From: Desertibaculum subflavum
Lineage (GTDB): Bacteria > Pseudomonadota > Alphaproteobacteria > Ferrovibrionales > Ferrovibrionaceae
Assembly: GCA_003576705.1 (NCBI GenBank)
Contig: QOZS01000023.1
Coordinates: 1-64,000, forward strand
DNA length: 64,000 bases
Reading direction: 5' to 3'
The notes below the pieces were generated by a model, which was not told the origin of the DNA, made no database searches, and was given only the letters and a program-made list of their open reading frames with translations. Positions 26,664 through 36,655 of this stretch are shown piece after piece (position 1 is the stretch's first letter; every line of letters begins with the position of its first letter). Position numbers and translations under genes: made by a program.

Positions 26664-28162
26664 CGTCCTGGCCCCGCAAACACCGTCTCGGTCCGCGCGA
26701 TCGTCTCGCCCTTCTCGTCCTTCATGACGAAGGTGACGGGATTCTGCTCGCCGGAAAGGCTCGATCGCGGAGCACGGACATGGACATAGTAGGTCGCGAC
26801 GGCATCCGGCCGGGCTTCGATCTCGAGCGTGGGGGCGCCGGCGACGGTTGCGCCGCCGAACGTCATGGTGGCACCCGCGAGGCCTTCCACCGTGAGATTG
26901 AAATCCGCGCCGTCGCGCGACTTGTTCAGCACCTTGACGGTGTAGCCGTTGCGGATGTCGCCGTCGCTGAGGGCGACGAAGATCGGCATGCGATCCTTCA
27001 GCACATGCAGCTCGGTGATCGGCCGGAACACCAGGGCCGCCGTCATGGCAAGGCAAGCGACGATCAGCACCGCGGCGTAGATGATGGTGCGGGGGCGGAT
27101 CAGCCGATAGTGCCAGGGCTCGCCGCGCGCCCGCGCCGCCTCGCCGGCGAGAGTCGCGAAGGCGATCAGGCCGGTCGGGCGGCCCACCTTGCGCATCACC
27201 TCGTCGCAGGCATCAATACAGAGCCCGCAATTGATGCATTCCAGCTGCTGCCCGTCGCGGATGTCGATGCCGGTCGGGCAGACATGCACGCAGCCGCGGC
27301 AATCCACGCAGTCACCGCGGCCGTCCCAGCTGTCGCCCTGCTTGTGCTTGCCGCGCGGCTCGCCACGCCAGGCGCGATAGGTGACGGCCAGGGTCTGCTC
27401 GTCCTGCATCGCCGCCTGGAACCGCGGCCAGGGGCACATATAGGTGCAGACCTGCTCGCGAGCCCAGCCGGCGAGCACGTAGGTCGTCGCCGTGAACAGG
27501 CCGACGAAGAAATAGACCTCGACCGACGATCGGCCGGTGAACAGCTCCACCAGCACGGTCGGCGCGTCTTTGAAGTAGAGCACCCAGGCGCCGCCCGTCG
27601 CCGCGGCGATGGCGAGCCAGGCGCCGTGCTTGACCGTCTTGAGGATGACCTTCGCCGCCGAGATCGGCGACTGGTCGCGTTTCATTCGCGTGTTGCGGTC
27701 GCCCTCGATCAGCCGCTCGACCAGCATGAACAGATCCGTCCAGACCGTCTGCGGGCAGGCATAGCCGCACCAGACGCGCCCGAGCAGGCTGGTCACCAGA
27801 AACAGCGTTACCGCGCCGAGCACCAGCAGGCCGGTGAGGAGGTAGACCTCCTGCGGCCAGATCTCGACCATGAAGAAATAGGCACGCCGGCCCGGCATAT
27901 CGATCAGCACGGCCTGATCCGGCGCCGTCGGCCCGCGGTCCCAACGGAGCCAGGGCAGCAGGTAGTAGACCGCGAGGCAGAAGCCGAGCAGCGCCCACTT
28001 CACGCGACGATAGGCGCCGCGCACCCGCCGCGGATAGACGCGCACCCGCTCGGCGTAGAGCGACGTGGACGCGGCGGGGATGGGCTCCGCCTTGCGCGCC
28101 GCGCGTACGAGGGGGGGATCCGCGTTCACGGGCCTGGCCTTACTTTCCGCCGCCGAGTCCAT
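26660..28162 (-). CDS. ccoG: cbb3 oxidase accessory iron-sulfur protein CcoG (RdxA/FixG)
   Basis: A 500-residue membrane ferredoxin-like protein with several membrane helices. Cys motifs CGYACP, CTYMCP, CVDCRGCVHVCP and CINCGLCIDACD mark Fe-S centres, and the C-terminal part is an Ig-like FixG domain. CcoG reduces Cu2+ to Cu+ for the cbb3 pathway. ATG at 28162 overlaps the end of ccoP by 23 bases and lacks a Shine-Dalgarno site; GTG at 28129, just past the ccoP stop, is a reasonable alternative start. Confidence 0.94.
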   Translation of the reverse strand: MDSAAESKARPVNADPPLVRAARKAEPIPAASTSLYAERVRVYPRRVRGAYRRVKWALLGFCLAVYYLLPWLRWDRGPTAPDQAVLIDMPGRRAYFFMVEIWPQEVYLLTGLLVLGAVTLFLVTSLLGRVWCGYACPQTVWTDLFMLVERLIEGDRNTRMKRDQSPISAAKVILKTVKHGAWLAIAAATGGAWVLYFKDAPTVLVELFTGRSSVEVYFFVGLFTATTYVLAGWAREQVCTYMCPWPRFQAAMQDEQTLAVTYRAWRGEPRGKHKQGDSWDGRGDCVDCRGCVHVCPTGIDIRDGQQLECINCGLCIDACDEVMRKVGRPTGLIAFATLAGEAARARGEPWHYRLIRPRTIIYAAVLIVACLAMTAALVFRPITELHVLKDRMPIFVALSDGDIRNGYTVKVLNKSRDGADFNLTVEGLAGATMTFGGATVAGAPTLEIEARPDAVATYYVHVRAPRSSLSGEQNPVTFVMKDEKGETIARTETVFAGPGR

Positions 28163-29009
28163 GCACGTAGACCGCCAGCATCTTGATGGTGGCCTCGTCC
28201 AGGCGCTCGCCCCAGGACGGCATCATTCCGGCGCGCGCGCTGGCGATGCTTTCGGTCACCGACTTGAGGTCGCCGCCATAGAGCCAGATTCCGTCGCTGA
28301 GCCGCGGCGCGCCGACCTCCGGATTGCCGACGCCCTTCTCGCCGTGGCAGGCGACGCATTGCTCGGCGTAGATCGGCGCTCCCCGGCCGGCCGCCGCCGC
28401 GTCGTGCTTCGCGCCGGACAACGACAGGACATAATTCGCCACGTCGTCGATCTCGTTGCGCTTCAGCATGCCGTCGAGGCCGAAGCGGGGCATGGCATTC
28501 TGGCGTGTATCGGCATCGGCGCTGCGCACGCCGTGGCGGATCGTCTGGATGATCTCTTCGACCTTGCCGCCCCAGATCCAGTCGTCGTCGGCGAGATTCG
28601 GGTAGCCCTTGGCGCCGGCGCCGCCGACCTGGTGACAGCCGGCGCAATTGTTGTTGAAGGCGATGCGGCCGCCGGTGCTGGCGAATGTATAGAGTTGCGG
28701 ATCGGCCTTGATGTCGTCGAGGCTGGCCTGGCCGATGCGCGTGACATAGGGAGCATGCTGCTGCTGCGCCGCCGCCAGGTCATTGGCGACGTCGATCCGC
28801 TGGTCATAACCCAGCGTGCCGGCGAAATAGCCGCGGATGCCGGGGATGGACGGATAGAGCACGTAATAGACCAGCGAGAAGGCGATGGTGGCGTAGAAGG
28901 TGTAGATCCACCATTTCGGCAGCGGCGTGTTCAGCTCCTTGATGCCGTCCCATTCGTGTCCGGTCGTCTCGGTGCCGGTGACGGAGTCTTTCTCGATCTT
29001 GGTCGGCAT
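28140..29009 (-). CDS. ccoP: cbb3-type cytochrome c oxidase subunit III (CcoP, di-heme c)
   Basis: A 289-residue di-heme cytochrome c that feeds electrons to the oxidase. A membrane helix lies at about 33-52 in the conserved LPKWWIYTF context. Two heme c sites are seen, CAGCH at 122-126 and CVACH at 218-222, with Met ligands expected in NAMPRFG and GMMPSWG. ATG at 29009 lies 3 bases after the ccoQ stop. Confidence 0.96.
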   Translation of the reverse strand: MPTKIEKDSVTGTETTGHEWDGIKELNTPLPKWWIYTFYATIAFSLVYYVLYPSIPGIRGYFAGTLGYDQRIDVANDLAAAQQQHAPYVTRIGQASLDDIKADPQLYTFASTGGRIAFNNNCAGCHQVGGAGAKGYPNLADDDWIWGGKVEEIIQTIRHGVRSADADTRQNAMPRFGLDGMLKRNEIDDVANYVLSLSGAKHDAAAAGRGAPIYAEQCVACHGEKGVGNPEVGAPRLSDGIWLYGGDLKSVTESIASARAGMMPSWGERLDEATIKMLAVYVHGLGGGK

Positions 29010-29012
29010 GGA

Positions 29013-29186
29013 TCACTCCTTGGGTGCGCGGCGCGCCAGACCGTCGTCCAGCGGGATCCGCGCCAGCGCTTCGAGATGGCCCTTACGGGAGGGCCACAGC
29101 GCGCGCGCGACGACGAAGGCGAACAGTGCGAAGAACCACACCGTCCACATCGACTTGAAGAAGGGCAGCAGCGACTGCAGCGTCAT
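29013..29186 (-). CDS. ccoQ: cbb3-type oxidase subunit IV (CcoQ)
   Basis: A 57-residue single-helix protein, MTLQSLLPFFKSMW..., with a membrane helix about 14-31 and a charged tail. Its size, place between ccoO and ccoP and the KSMWTVWFF segment identify it as CcoQ, a small stabilising subunit. ATG at 29186 has GGAGG upstream. Confidence 0.92.
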   Translation of the reverse strand: MTLQSLLPFFKSMWTVWFFALFAFVVARALWPSRKGHLEALARIPLDDGLARRAPKE

Positions 29187-29195
29187 CGGTGCCTC

Positions 29196-29921
29196 CTACT
29201 GCTTCAGGTCGGCGGGCTTGACGTCGGTGAATTTCACCAGCGTGCCCATCATCTGCAGATAGGCGACCAGCGCATCCATCTCGGTCACCCGCGCCCGATT
29301 GCCATCGAAATCGGCGATCACCGCCTTCGGATAGCGGGCGGCCAGGCCGGCGGTGTCGGCCTCCGGATCGGTTTGTGCCGTCAGATCGGCCTTGGCATTG
29401 GCGGCCATCTCGTCGGAATAGGGAACGCCGATCACCTGCTGCGCCTTCAGCGTCTTCTCGATGCGGCGGTAGTCGAGCGGCCGTTCGAGCAGGAAGCCGT
29501 AAGCCGGCATGATCGATTCCGGCACCACCGATTTCGGCTGCACCAGATGGGCGACATGCCATTCGTTGGAGTACTTGCCGCCGACGCGGGCGAGATCGGG
29601 TCCGGTGCGCTTCGACCCCCATTGGAAGGGATGGTCGTACATGCTCTCGGCCGCCAGGCTGTAGTGGCCGTAGCGCTCGACCTCGTCGCGCATCGGGCGG
29701 ATCTGCTGGCTGTGGCAGAGATAGCAGCCCTCGCGGATGTAGATGTCGCGCCCCATCAGCTCGAGCGGCGAGTAGGGGCGCATGCCGCTGACCCGCTCGA
29801 TCGTCGTCTCGATGGTGAAGAGCGGGACCAGCTCGACGATGCCGCCGATGGCGACCGTCACCAGCGTGGCGCCGGCAAGCACCAGCGTCTTGGTCTCGAA
29901 GATGGCGTGGCTGAACCGCAT
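29196..29921 (-). CDS. ccoO: cbb3-type cytochrome c oxidase subunit II (CcoO, mono-heme c)
   Basis: A 241-residue membrane-anchored cytochrome c. The N-terminal helix (about 13-36) is followed by the heme site CYLCH at 66-70 in the signature [16 protein letters not shown]. It passes electrons from CcoP to CcoN. I chose ATG at 29921 because AGGAGG precedes it at 7 bases; an in-frame GTG at 29936 overlaps that site. It lies 11 bases after ccoN. Confidence 0.96.
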   Translation of the reverse strand: MRFSHAIFETKTLVLAGATLVTVAIGGIVELVPLFTIETTIERVSGMRPYSPLELMGRDIYIREGCYLCHSQQIRPMRDEVERYGHYSLAAESMYDHPFQWGSKRTGPDLARVGGKYSNEWHVAHLVQPKSVVPESIMPAYGFLLERPLDYRRIEKTLKAQQVIGVPYSDEMAANAKADLTAQTDPEADTAGLAARYPKAVIADFDGNRARVTEMDALVAYLQMMGTLVKFTDVKPADLKQ

Positions 29922-29932
29922 TTGCGTCCTCC

Positions 29933-31396
29933 TCACTCGGCAGGGCGCAAGGCGAGGGCGACGGGCCGGGCCTCCACCCGTTCGTCACCGCGCGCGGTTC
30001 GCCAGAGGTTGTAGACCATGATCAGCGCGCCCGCGAGGAACAGCACCCCGCCCATCGCCCGGATCACATAGAAGGGATGCATGGCGACGACGGTTTCGAC
30101 GAAGGCGTATTGCAGGAAGCCGAGCTCGTCATAGGCCCGCCACATCAGGCCCTGCATGATGCCGGAGACCCACATGGCGGTGATGTAGAGGACGATGCCG
30201 AGGGTCGCGATCCAGAAGTGCCAGGCGACCAGGCGGTCGGAGTAGAGCCGCGCGCGGCGCCACATCACCGGCACCATGTAATAGAGCGCGCCGAAGCTGA
30301 TGAAGGCGACCCAGCCGAGCGCGCCGGAATGCACATGGCCGATCGTCCAGTCGGTGTAGTGCGACAGCGAGTTGACCTGGCGGATCGACATGACCGGCCC
30401 CTCGAAGGTCGACATGCCGTAGAAGCCGACCGCGGTGACCGAGAAGCGGAGCGAGGGAACGGTGCGGAGCTTGTCCCAGGCGCCCGACAGCGTCATCAGG
30501 CCGTTGATCATGCCGCCCCAGGAGGGCATCCACAGCATGATCGAGAAGGTCATGCCGAGCGTCTGTGCCCAGTCGGGCAGCGCCGTGTAGTGCAGGTGGT
30601 GCGGGCCGGCCCAGATGTAGAGGAAGACCAGGGCCCAGAAATGGATGATGGAGAGCCGGTAGGAATAGACCGGCCGCTCCGCTGCCTTCGGAATGAAGTA
30701 GTACATCATCCCGAGGAAGCCCGCGGTCAGGAAGAAGCCGACCGCGTTGTGGCCGTACCACCACTGGATCAGCGCGTCCTGCACGCCGGAAAAGACGGAG
30801 TAGCTGCGCGCGCCCGTCCACGACACCGGAATCGCCAAATTGTTGACGATGTGCAGCATCGCGACGGTGATGATGAAGGCGAGGTAGAACCAGTTGGCGA
30901 CGTAGATGTGGTCTTCCCGCCGGGTCATCAGCGTGCCGGCATAGACCACGAGATAGACCACCCAGACGAGCGTCAGCCAGAGGTCGAGATACCATTCGGG
31001 CTCGGCGTATTCCTTGCTCTGGCTGTAGCCGAGTACATAGGAGAGCGCCGCCATCACGATGAAGAAGTTGTAGCCCCAGAACACGAACCAGGCGGGCGTC
31101 GCGCCGCCGAACAGGCGCTGATGGCAGGTCCGCTGCACGACCAGGAACGAGGTGGCGATCAGCGCATTGCCGCCGAAGGCGAAGATCGCGGCGGATGTGT
31201 GCACGGGACGAAGGCGGCCGAAGGTGGTCCATTCAAGGCCGAGATTGAGCTCCGGGAAGGCCAGCTGCAGCGCGATGTAGACGCCGACGGCGAAGGCGAC
31301 CACGCCCCAGAAGGCGGTTGCGATCAGCCCGGCGCGGATGACGTCTTCGACGTAATCCTCCCGAACTGCCGGGATAGTGGCGGTCGCGACGGTCAT
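29933..31396 (-). CDS. ccoN: cbb3-type cytochrome c oxidase subunit I (CcoN)
   Basis: The 487-residue catalytic subunit of the high-affinity oxidase, with about 12 membrane helices. Heme and CuB ligands are visible: His66 (RPVHTSA) and His356 for the low-spin heme, His216 (WYGHNAV) and His266-His267 (GPHHLHY) for CuB, and His354 (GHVHSG) for the high-spin heme. Tyr246 in VYSYRLS fits the cross-linked tyrosine of cbb3 enzymes. ATG at 31396 has a GGGGAAG site. As the first gene of ccoNOQPGHIS it is preceded by an FNR/FixK-type box 65 bases upstream. Confidence 0.97.
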   Translation of the reverse strand: MTVATATIPAVREDYVEDVIRAGLIATAFWGVVAFAVGVYIALQLAFPELNLGLEWTTFGRLRPVHTSAAIFAFGGNALIATSFLVVQRTCHQRLFGGATPAWFVFWGYNFFIVMAALSYVLGYSQSKEYAEPEWYLDLWLTLVWVVYLVVYAGTLMTRREDHIYVANWFYLAFIITVAMLHIVNNLAIPVSWTGARSYSVFSGVQDALIQWWYGHNAVGFFLTAGFLGMMYYFIPKAAERPVYSYRLSIIHFWALVFLYIWAGPHHLHYTALPDWAQTLGMTFSIMLWMPSWGGMINGLMTLSGAWDKLRTVPSLRFSVTAVGFYGMSTFEGPVMSIRQVNSLSHYTDWTIGHVHSGALGWVAFISFGALYYMVPVMWRRARLYSDRLVAWHFWIATLGIVLYITAMWVSGIMQGLMWRAYDELGFLQYAFVETVVAMHPFYVIRAMGGVLFLAGALIMVYNLWRTARGDERVEARPVALALRPAE

Positions 31397-31460
31397 GGCT
31401 GATACTTCCCCACGCGGCTTCTGGCGGTGCTGCATCCTGGCGTGGGGGCCGCCGAAAACA

Positions 31461-31474
31461 TTGACCAAGGTCAA
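31461..31474. promoter_or_regulatory. FNR/FixK-type operator TTGAC-N4-GTCAA
   Basis: TTGACCAAGGTCAA is a perfect inverted repeat with a 4-base spacer and matches the alphaproteobacterial FnrL/FixK consensus TTGAY-N4-RTCAA. Its centre is 71.5 bases from the ccoN ATG, so a class II start site 41.5 bases downstream would leave a leader of about 30 bases. It also lies 76 bases before the divergent DUF2189 start and could serve both. Confidence 0.8.
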
Positions 31475-31549
31475 GGCGGATCACAGCCAGGACGGAAGAA
31501 TCCGCGTGGAAGTTCCGGCATTTTTTCGATGCTGTGGGCGGAGGAAACG

Positions 31550-32326
31550 ATGGCTGAGCTGCGGTCGTTGGATGACCTAGGCCGTTTGGTCGAGGGCAGT
31601 GTCATGGCGCCGGACCGGCCCTGGGCCTGGCTGGCCGCGGGTTGGCGCGATTTCGCCCGCGCGCCGACCGTGGGGCTGCTCTACGGCCTCGGGATCGTGG
31701 CGGCCAGCTGGCTCCTCGTGCTGGCACTGCACCGCTACGACATGGCGTTCCTCGTTTTGCCGGCGACCGCCGGCTTTTTCCTCATCGCGCCGCTTCTGGC
31801 CGCCGGCATTTACGAGACCAGCCGCCGACTGGAGCTGGGGGCGCGGGTCGACCTCGGCACGGCGCTGCTGGCCTGGCGTGTGCCCGGGCAGCTGACCCTG
31901 ATGGGGGTGGTGTTGCTGTTGCTGCATCTTGTGTGGATCCGCGTCGCACTGCTGCTGTTCGCACTGTTCTTCCCTGGCAAGAGCACCGCGCTGCCGGATC
32001 TGGTCCAGCTGCTGTTGTTTTCGCCGCAGTCCCTGCCGTTCCTGGTGACCGGCACGATCATCGGGTTGGCCTTCGCCCTCGTTGCCTTCGCCATCGCCGC
32101 GATCTCGATTCCGATGCTGATCGACCGCGAGGTCGACGTCGTGACGGCGATCGTGACCAGCGTCCTGGCGGTGACACGGCATCGCCGGGCCTTGGCGCTC
32201 TGGGCCGGCCTGATCGTCGTGTTCACGGCGGCGGGGCTGGCGACCTTGTTCATCGGCCTGGCCCTGGTCGTGCCGCTGATCGGGCACGCCACCTGGCACG
32301 CCTATCGCGACCTGGTGCCGGATTGA
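31550..32326 (+). CDS. DUF2189 family membrane protein
   Basis: A 258-residue polytopic protein with about six membrane helices and the DUF2189 layout (WLAAGWRDFARAPTVGLLYGL near the start, LIGHATWHAYRDLV at the end). The function is unknown, but members often sit beside cbb3 genes. ATG at 31550 has AGGAAA at good spacing; earlier in-frame ATGs would run through the operator region. It is divergent from ccoN across the FNR/FixK-type box, so anaerobic or microaerobic control is likely. Its TGA overlaps the TTG start of the next gene. Confidence 0.8.
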   Translation: MAELRSLDDLGRLVEGSVMAPDRPWAWLAAGWRDFARAPTVGLLYGLGIVAASWLLVLALHRYDMAFLVLPATAGFFLIAPLLAAGIYETSRRLELGARVDLGTALLAWRVPGQLTLMGVVLLLLHLVWIRVALLLFALFFPGKSTALPDLVQLLLFSPQSLPFLVTGTIIGLAFALVAFAIAAISIPMLIDREVDVVTAIVTSVLAVTRHRRALALWAGLIVVFTAAGLATLFIGLALVVPLIGHATWHAYRDLVPD

Positions 32327-33066
32327 CCTCGACCCATCCGGTCGGCGACCTGCTGCCCGCCTGGCTGGCGACGGCCGAGCCCGCGGTCGCCATACCGGTC
32401 GCGCTGTTCCTGTTCGGCCTTGCCGGCGGCTTCGCGCATTGCGCCGGCATGTGCGCGCCCTTCGTCTTCGCCCAGGTCGGTGCCCGCCTCGCCGACCGCC
32501 CGCTGAGCGCTGCCGGCGGCCTGGTCCGCCTCGGGGCCGGTCTTCTCCCCGCCTACCATCTGGGCCGCGCGCTGACCTATACGGCGCTCGGAGCCGTCGC
32601 CGGTGCCGTCGGCGAGGCGGTTTCCGAATGGAGCGGCGCACGGCTTGCGGTGCCGCTGGGGCTCGGTCTCGCTGCGCTGGTTTTCGCCGGCGTAGCTCTG
32701 GCAGGTTCGGGCTTCGGTGTCGGTCGGCTCGGCGGTCTGCTGGCCAGGGCGGCACAACCGCTGCTGCGCCAGGCAGGCCGGCCGCGCGGGTCTTTCGCGC
32801 TGGGGTTGCTGTTGGGCCTGCTGCCTTGCCATCTGATCTATGCCGGGCTGGCGGTGGCCGCAACCCGCGCCTCCGCCCTGCAAGGGGGGATCGCCATGCT
32901 GGCCTTCGTGGCCGGCACGATGGTGGGGCTGTCGGCGCTGGGCATCGCCGGGGTCGCCGCCGGGCGTCGGTTCCGAGGCCTGTCCCGCCGGCTTCTCCCC
33001 GTCGCCGGGCTTGCCAACGCCGTTATTCTCGGCCTGCTCGCCTATCGCGCCGCCTGGCCGGCCTGA
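32323..33066 (+). CDS. DsbD/TauE-like membrane protein (cbb3-associated)
   Basis: A 247-residue membrane protein with about six helices. FAHCAGMC (His39, Cys40, Cys44) and a second Cys in LLGLLPCHLIYAGL are typical of the DsbD-like domain (PF13386) annotated as sulfite exporter TauE/SafE. Such proteins are common next to cbb3 genes, and a role in copper or thiol transfer is inferred. The likely start is TTG at 32323, overlapping the DUF2189 stop (TTGA); no ATG or GTG fits the N-terminal region. Confidence 0.75.
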   Translation: MTSTHPVGDLLPAWLATAEPAVAIPVALFLFGLAGGFAHCAGMCAPFVFAQVGARLADRPLSAAGGLVRLGAGLLPAYHLGRALTYTALGAVAGAVGEAVSEWSGARLAVPLGLGLAALVFAGVALAGSGFGVGRLGGLLARAAQPLLRQAGRPRGSFALGLLLGLLPCHLIYAGLAVAATRASALQGGIAMLAFVAGTMVGLSALGIAGVAAGRRFRGLSRRLLPVAGLANAVILGLLAYRAAWPA

Positions 33067-33161
33067 CGCGCCCACCAACCCTCACGCCGGCTTGTTGCGC
33101 GGGGGTATGACGGCTATCTTCCCGGCCTTCCATTGAAAGCGGGTTTTCGGGAACCGGCGTC

Positions 33162-34568
33162 ATGACCAAGCCGCGCACGCTCTACGACAAGATCTGGGAC
33201 AGCCACCTGGTGCACCAGCAGGCCGACGGGACCTGCGTGCTCTATATCGACCGTCATCTCGTGCACGAGGTGACCAGCCCCCAGGCGTTCGAGGGCCTTC
33301 GTGCCGCCGGACGCAAGGTGCGCCGGACCGATGCCACCATCGCGGTCGCCGACCACAATGTGCCGACCACCGACCGCTCGAAGGGCATCACCGACGAGGA
33401 GAGCCGTATCCAGGTCGAGACGCTGGAGCAGAACTGCCGCGATTTCGGCGTCGAGTATTACGGCATGGACGACATCCGCCAGGGCATCGTCCACATCATC
33501 GGGCCGGAGCAGGGGCTGACCCAGCCCGGCATGACCATCGTCTGCGGCGACAGCCACACGGCGACGCACGGTGCCTTCGGCGCGCTCGCCTTCGGCATCG
33601 GCACGTCGGAGGTGGAGCATGTGCTGGCGACCCAGACCCTGATGCAGAAGCCCTCGCTCAACATGCGGGTCAACTTGACCGGCAAGCCGCCGAAGGGCAC
33701 GACCGCGAAGGATCTGATCCTGGCCATCATCGGCAAGATCGGCACCGCCGGCGGCACCGGCTGCGTGATCGAGTACACCGGCGAGGCGATCCGGGCGCTG
33801 TCGATGGAAGGCCGCATGACGGTCTGCAACATGACCATCGAGGCGGGCGCCCGCGCCGGACTGATCGCGCCGGACGAGACGACCTTCGCCTATCTCAAGG
33901 GCAAGCCGCATGTACCGAAGGCAGGCGCCTTCGAACAGGCGGTGGCCTATTGGCGCACGCTGACCTCGGATCCGGGGGCGGTGTACGACAAGGAGGTGAC
34001 GCTCGATGCCTCCGCGATCGTGCCGACCGTGACCTGGGGCACCAGCCCCGAGGACGTGGCGCCGATCACCGGCATCGTGCCGCTGCCCGAAAGCGTCTCC
34101 GACGAGGGCAAGCGCGCGGCGATGAAGCGGTCCTACGAATACATGGGCATCCAGCCGGGGCAGAAGCTGCAGGATCTGAAGATCGATCGGGTCTTCATCG
34201 GTTCGTGCACCAATGGGCGGATCGAGGACCTGCGCGCCGCGGCGGCCGTCGCCAAGGGCCGCAAGGTCGCCGCGCATGTCGGCGCCATGGTGGTGCCGGG
34301 CTCCGGCCTGGTGAAGGAGCAGGCCGAAAGCGAGGGGCTCGACAAGATCTTCCGCGAGGCCGGCTTCGAATGGCGCGAGCCCGGCTGCTCCATGTGCCTG
34401 GCGATGAACGCCGACCGGCTCGAGCCCGGCGAGCGCTGCGCCTCTACCTCGAACCGCAATTTCGAGGGCCGCCAGGGCCGCGGCGGGCGCACCCATCTCG
34501 TCAGCCCGGAGATGGCCGCGGCCGCGGCGATCAAGGGCTATCTCGCCGATGTGCGCGACTATCTCTGA
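33162..34568 (+). CDS. leuC: 3-isopropylmalate dehydratase large subunit
   Basis: A 468-residue aconitase-family enzyme that, with LeuD, isomerises 2-isopropylmalate to 3-isopropylmalate in leucine synthesis. The [4Fe-4S] ligands are Cys349 (GSCTNGR), Cys409 and Cys412 (GCSMCLAMN). [13 protein letters not shown] is also present. It leads the leuC-leuD-leuB run, with 12 bases to leuD. The 95-base upstream gap shows no recognised leader peptide or riboswitch. Confidence 0.97.
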   Translation: MTKPRTLYDKIWDSHLVHQQADGTCVLYIDRHLVHEVTSPQAFEGLRAAGRKVRRTDATIAVADHNVPTTDRSKGITDEESRIQVETLEQNCRDFGVEYYGMDDIRQGIVHIIGPEQGLTQPGMTIVCGDSHTATHGAFGALAFGIGTSEVEHVLATQTLMQKPSLNMRVNLTGKPPKGTTAKDLILAIIGKIGTAGGTGCVIEYTGEAIRALSMEGRMTVCNMTIEAGARAGLIAPDETTFAYLKGKPHVPKAGAFEQAVAYWRTLTSDPGAVYDKEVTLDASAIVPTVTWGTSPEDVAPITGIVPLPESVSDEGKRAAMKRSYEYMGIQPGQKLQDLKIDRVFIGSCTNGRIEDLRAAAAVAKGRKVAAHVGAMVVPGSGLVKEQAESEGLDKIFREAGFEWREPGCSMCLAMNADRLEPGERCASTSNRNFEGRQGRGGRTHLVSPEMAAAAAIKGYLADVRDYL

Positions 34569-34580
34569 GGGAGCGAGGCC

Positions 34581-35192
34581 ATGCAGAAGTTCACCAAGCT
34601 GACCGGCGTCGCGGCGCCGCTGCCGATGGTCAATATCGACACCGACATGATCATCCCCAAGCAGTTCCTGAAGACGATCAAGCGCACCGGCCTCGGCAAG
34701 AACCTGTTCGACGAGATGCGCTACGATTCCGACGGCAAGGAGAAGCCGGATTTCGTGCTGAACAAGCCGGCCTATCGCAAGTCGCAGATCCTGGTGGCCG
34801 GCGCCAATTTCGGCTGCGGGTCGAGCCGGGAGCACGCGCCCTGGGCGCTGCTCGATTTCGGCATCCGCTGCGTGATCTCGACCTCGTTCGCCGACATCTT
34901 CTACAACAACTGCTTCAAGAACGGCATCCTGCCGATCAAGGTGTCTCAGGAGGACCTCGACAAGCTGTTCGACGACGCCAACCGCGGCGCCAATGCGACC
35001 ATCACGGTCGATCTGGAAGCGCAGGAGATCCGCGGGCCCGACGGCGGCGTGGTGAAGTTCGAGATCGATCCGTTCCGCAAGAAATGTCTGCTGGAAGGGC
35101 TCGACGATATCGGCCTGACCCTGCAGCAGGCCTCGGCCATCGACAGCTTCGAATCCAGCCAGCGCACCGGCCAGCCCTGGCTGTATCGCTGA
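34581..35192 (+). CDS. leuD: 3-isopropylmalate dehydratase small subunit
   Basis: The 203-residue partner of LeuC carrying the swivelling domain of the aconitase fold. Conserved segments are [31 protein letters not shown] and [13 protein letters not shown]. Together the subunits isomerise isopropylmalate. GGGAGCGAGG precedes the ATG. Confidence 0.97.
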   Translation: MQKFTKLTGVAAPLPMVNIDTDMIIPKQFLKTIKRTGLGKNLFDEMRYDSDGKEKPDFVLNKPAYRKSQILVAGANFGCGSSREHAPWALLDFGIRCVISTSFADIFYNNCFKNGILPIKVSQEDLDKLFDDANRGANATITVDLEAQEIRGPDGGVVKFEIDPFRKKCLLEGLDDIGLTLQQASAIDSFESSQRTGQPWLYR

Positions 35193-35241
35193 CCCCCGCC
35201 TCGCCGTCCCAGTCGAAGAAGAATTAGGGAGTAGTCCAAGA

Positions 35242-36354
35242 ATGCCCGCGAACAAGTCCCTGCTCGTGCTGCCCGGCGACGGTATCGGTCCCGAGGTGAT
35301 GCGCGAGGCCAAGCGTGTCATCGACTGGATGGGCAAGAAGCGGGCCGTGCGGTTCGAGCTGGAGGAGGATCTCTGCGGCGGCTGCGCCATCGACGCGCAT
35401 GGCATGCCGATCACCGACGACACGGTGAAGAAGGCCCAGCAGGTCGATGCCGTGCTGCTCGGCGCCGTCGGCGGGCCGAAATGGGACAACCTGCCGTTCG
35501 ACCAGAAGCCGGAGCGCGGGCTGCTCCGGCTGCGCAAGGAAATGGACCTGTTCGCCAACCTGCGCCCGGCGGTCTGCTTCCCGGCGCTCGCCGATGCCTC
35601 CTCGCTCAAGCGCGAGCTGGTCGAAGGCCTCGACATCATGATCGTGCGCGAGCTGACCGGCGGCGTCTATTTCGGCACCCCGCGCGGCATCGAGACCTTG
35701 CCGGACGGCCAGCGCCGCGGCATCAACACGCAGGTCTATACGACCAATGAGATCCGCCGCGTCGCCAGCGTCGCCTTCGAGCTGGCGCGCAAGCGGCGGA
35801 ACAAGGTGACGTCGTGCGAGAAGGCGAACGTCATGGAATCGGGCGTCTTGTGGCGCGAGGAGGTGCAGAAGCTGCACGACGAGCAGTACAAGGATGTCGA
35901 GCTGCAGCATATGTACGCCGACAATGCCGCCATGCAGCTGGTGCGCAACCCGAAGCAGTTCGACGTCATCGTCACCGACAACCTGTTCGGCGACATCCTG
36001 TCCGACGAGGCGGCGATGCTGACCGGCTCGCTCGGCATGCTGCCCTCGGCCTCGCTCGGCGCGCCGGACGCGACCGGCAAGCGCAAGGCCCTGTACGAGC
36101 CGGTGCACGGCTCCGCCCCCGATATCGCCGGGCAGAACGCGGCCAACCCGATCGCCACCATCCTCTCCTTCGCCATGGCGCTGCGCTACACCTTCGACAT
36201 GCCGGACGAGGCCGACCTGGTCGAGAAGGCGGCCAAGGAGGTGCTGGACAAGGGGCTGCGCACCGGCGACATCATGCAGAAGGGCGCCGCCAAGGTGTCG
36301 ACCACTGTGATGGGCGACAGCCTGCTGATGGCGCTGAGCAAGCTCGCCGGATGA
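35242..36354 (+). CDS. leuB: 3-isopropylmalate dehydrogenase
   Basis: A 370-residue NAD+-dependent enzyme that oxidises and decarboxylates 3-isopropylmalate to 2-ketoisocaproate. Family signatures include [29 protein letters not shown], the metal site [14 protein letters not shown] and the NAD site [14 protein letters not shown]. It is third in the leu run, 49 bases after leuD, and 28 bases before xseB. Confidence 0.97.
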   Translation: MPANKSLLVLPGDGIGPEVMREAKRVIDWMGKKRAVRFELEEDLCGGCAIDAHGMPITDDTVKKAQQVDAVLLGAVGGPKWDNLPFDQKPERGLLRLRKEMDLFANLRPAVCFPALADASSLKRELVEGLDIMIVRELTGGVYFGTPRGIETLPDGQRRGINTQVYTTNEIRRVASVAFELARKRRNKVTSCEKANVMESGVLWREEVQKLHDEQYKDVELQHMYADNAAMQLVRNPKQFDVIVTDNLFGDILSDEAAMLTGSLGMLPSASLGAPDATGKRKALYEPVHGSAPDIAGQNAANPIATILSFAMALRYTFDMPDEADLVEKAAKEVLDKGLRTGDIMQKGAAKVSTTVMGDSLLMALSKLAG

Positions 36355-36382
36355 CGCGCGGCGCGAGCTGAGAGGAGGGGCG

Positions 36383-36643
36383 ATGGCAGGCAAGCAACCG
36401 GAGGCCGCGATCCCCGACGACATTCGCGCCATGACCTTCGAGCAGGCGCTGGCTGAGCTCGACGAAATCGTGCGCACGCTCGAGACCGGCAAGGTCGACC
36501 TCGAGAAGTCGATCGCGATCTATGCCCGCGGCAGCCACCTCAAGCGGCATTGCGAGGACAAGCTCAGGACGGCGAGCGAGCGGATCGAGAAGATCGTCGA
36601 CGGCCCCGACGGACCGAAAGCGGTCCCCGCCGATCTCGACTGA
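36383..36643 (+). CDS. xseB: Exodeoxyribonuclease VII small subunit
   Basis: An 86-residue helical protein that forms the small subunit of the single-strand exonuclease XseAB. The core MTFEQALAELDEIVRTLETGKVDLEKS is split by the motif LETG typical of XseB, and SIAIYARGSHLKRHCEDKL follows. GAGGAGGGG precedes the ATG. The linkage xseB-ispA-dxs is widely conserved in Proteobacteria; xseA is not in the window. Confidence 0.95.
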   Translation: MAGKQPEAAIPDDIRAMTFEQALAELDEIVRTLETGKVDLEKSIAIYARGSHLKRHCEDKLRTASERIEKIVDGPDGPKAVPADLD

Positions 36644-36655
36644 CGGTTCGGCACG

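Noticed and set aside
33067..33161. Leucine leader peptide or T-box before leuC
   Set aside because: The 95-base gap has no Leu-codon run, no start with ribosome-binding site for a leader, and no recognisable antiterminator fold.
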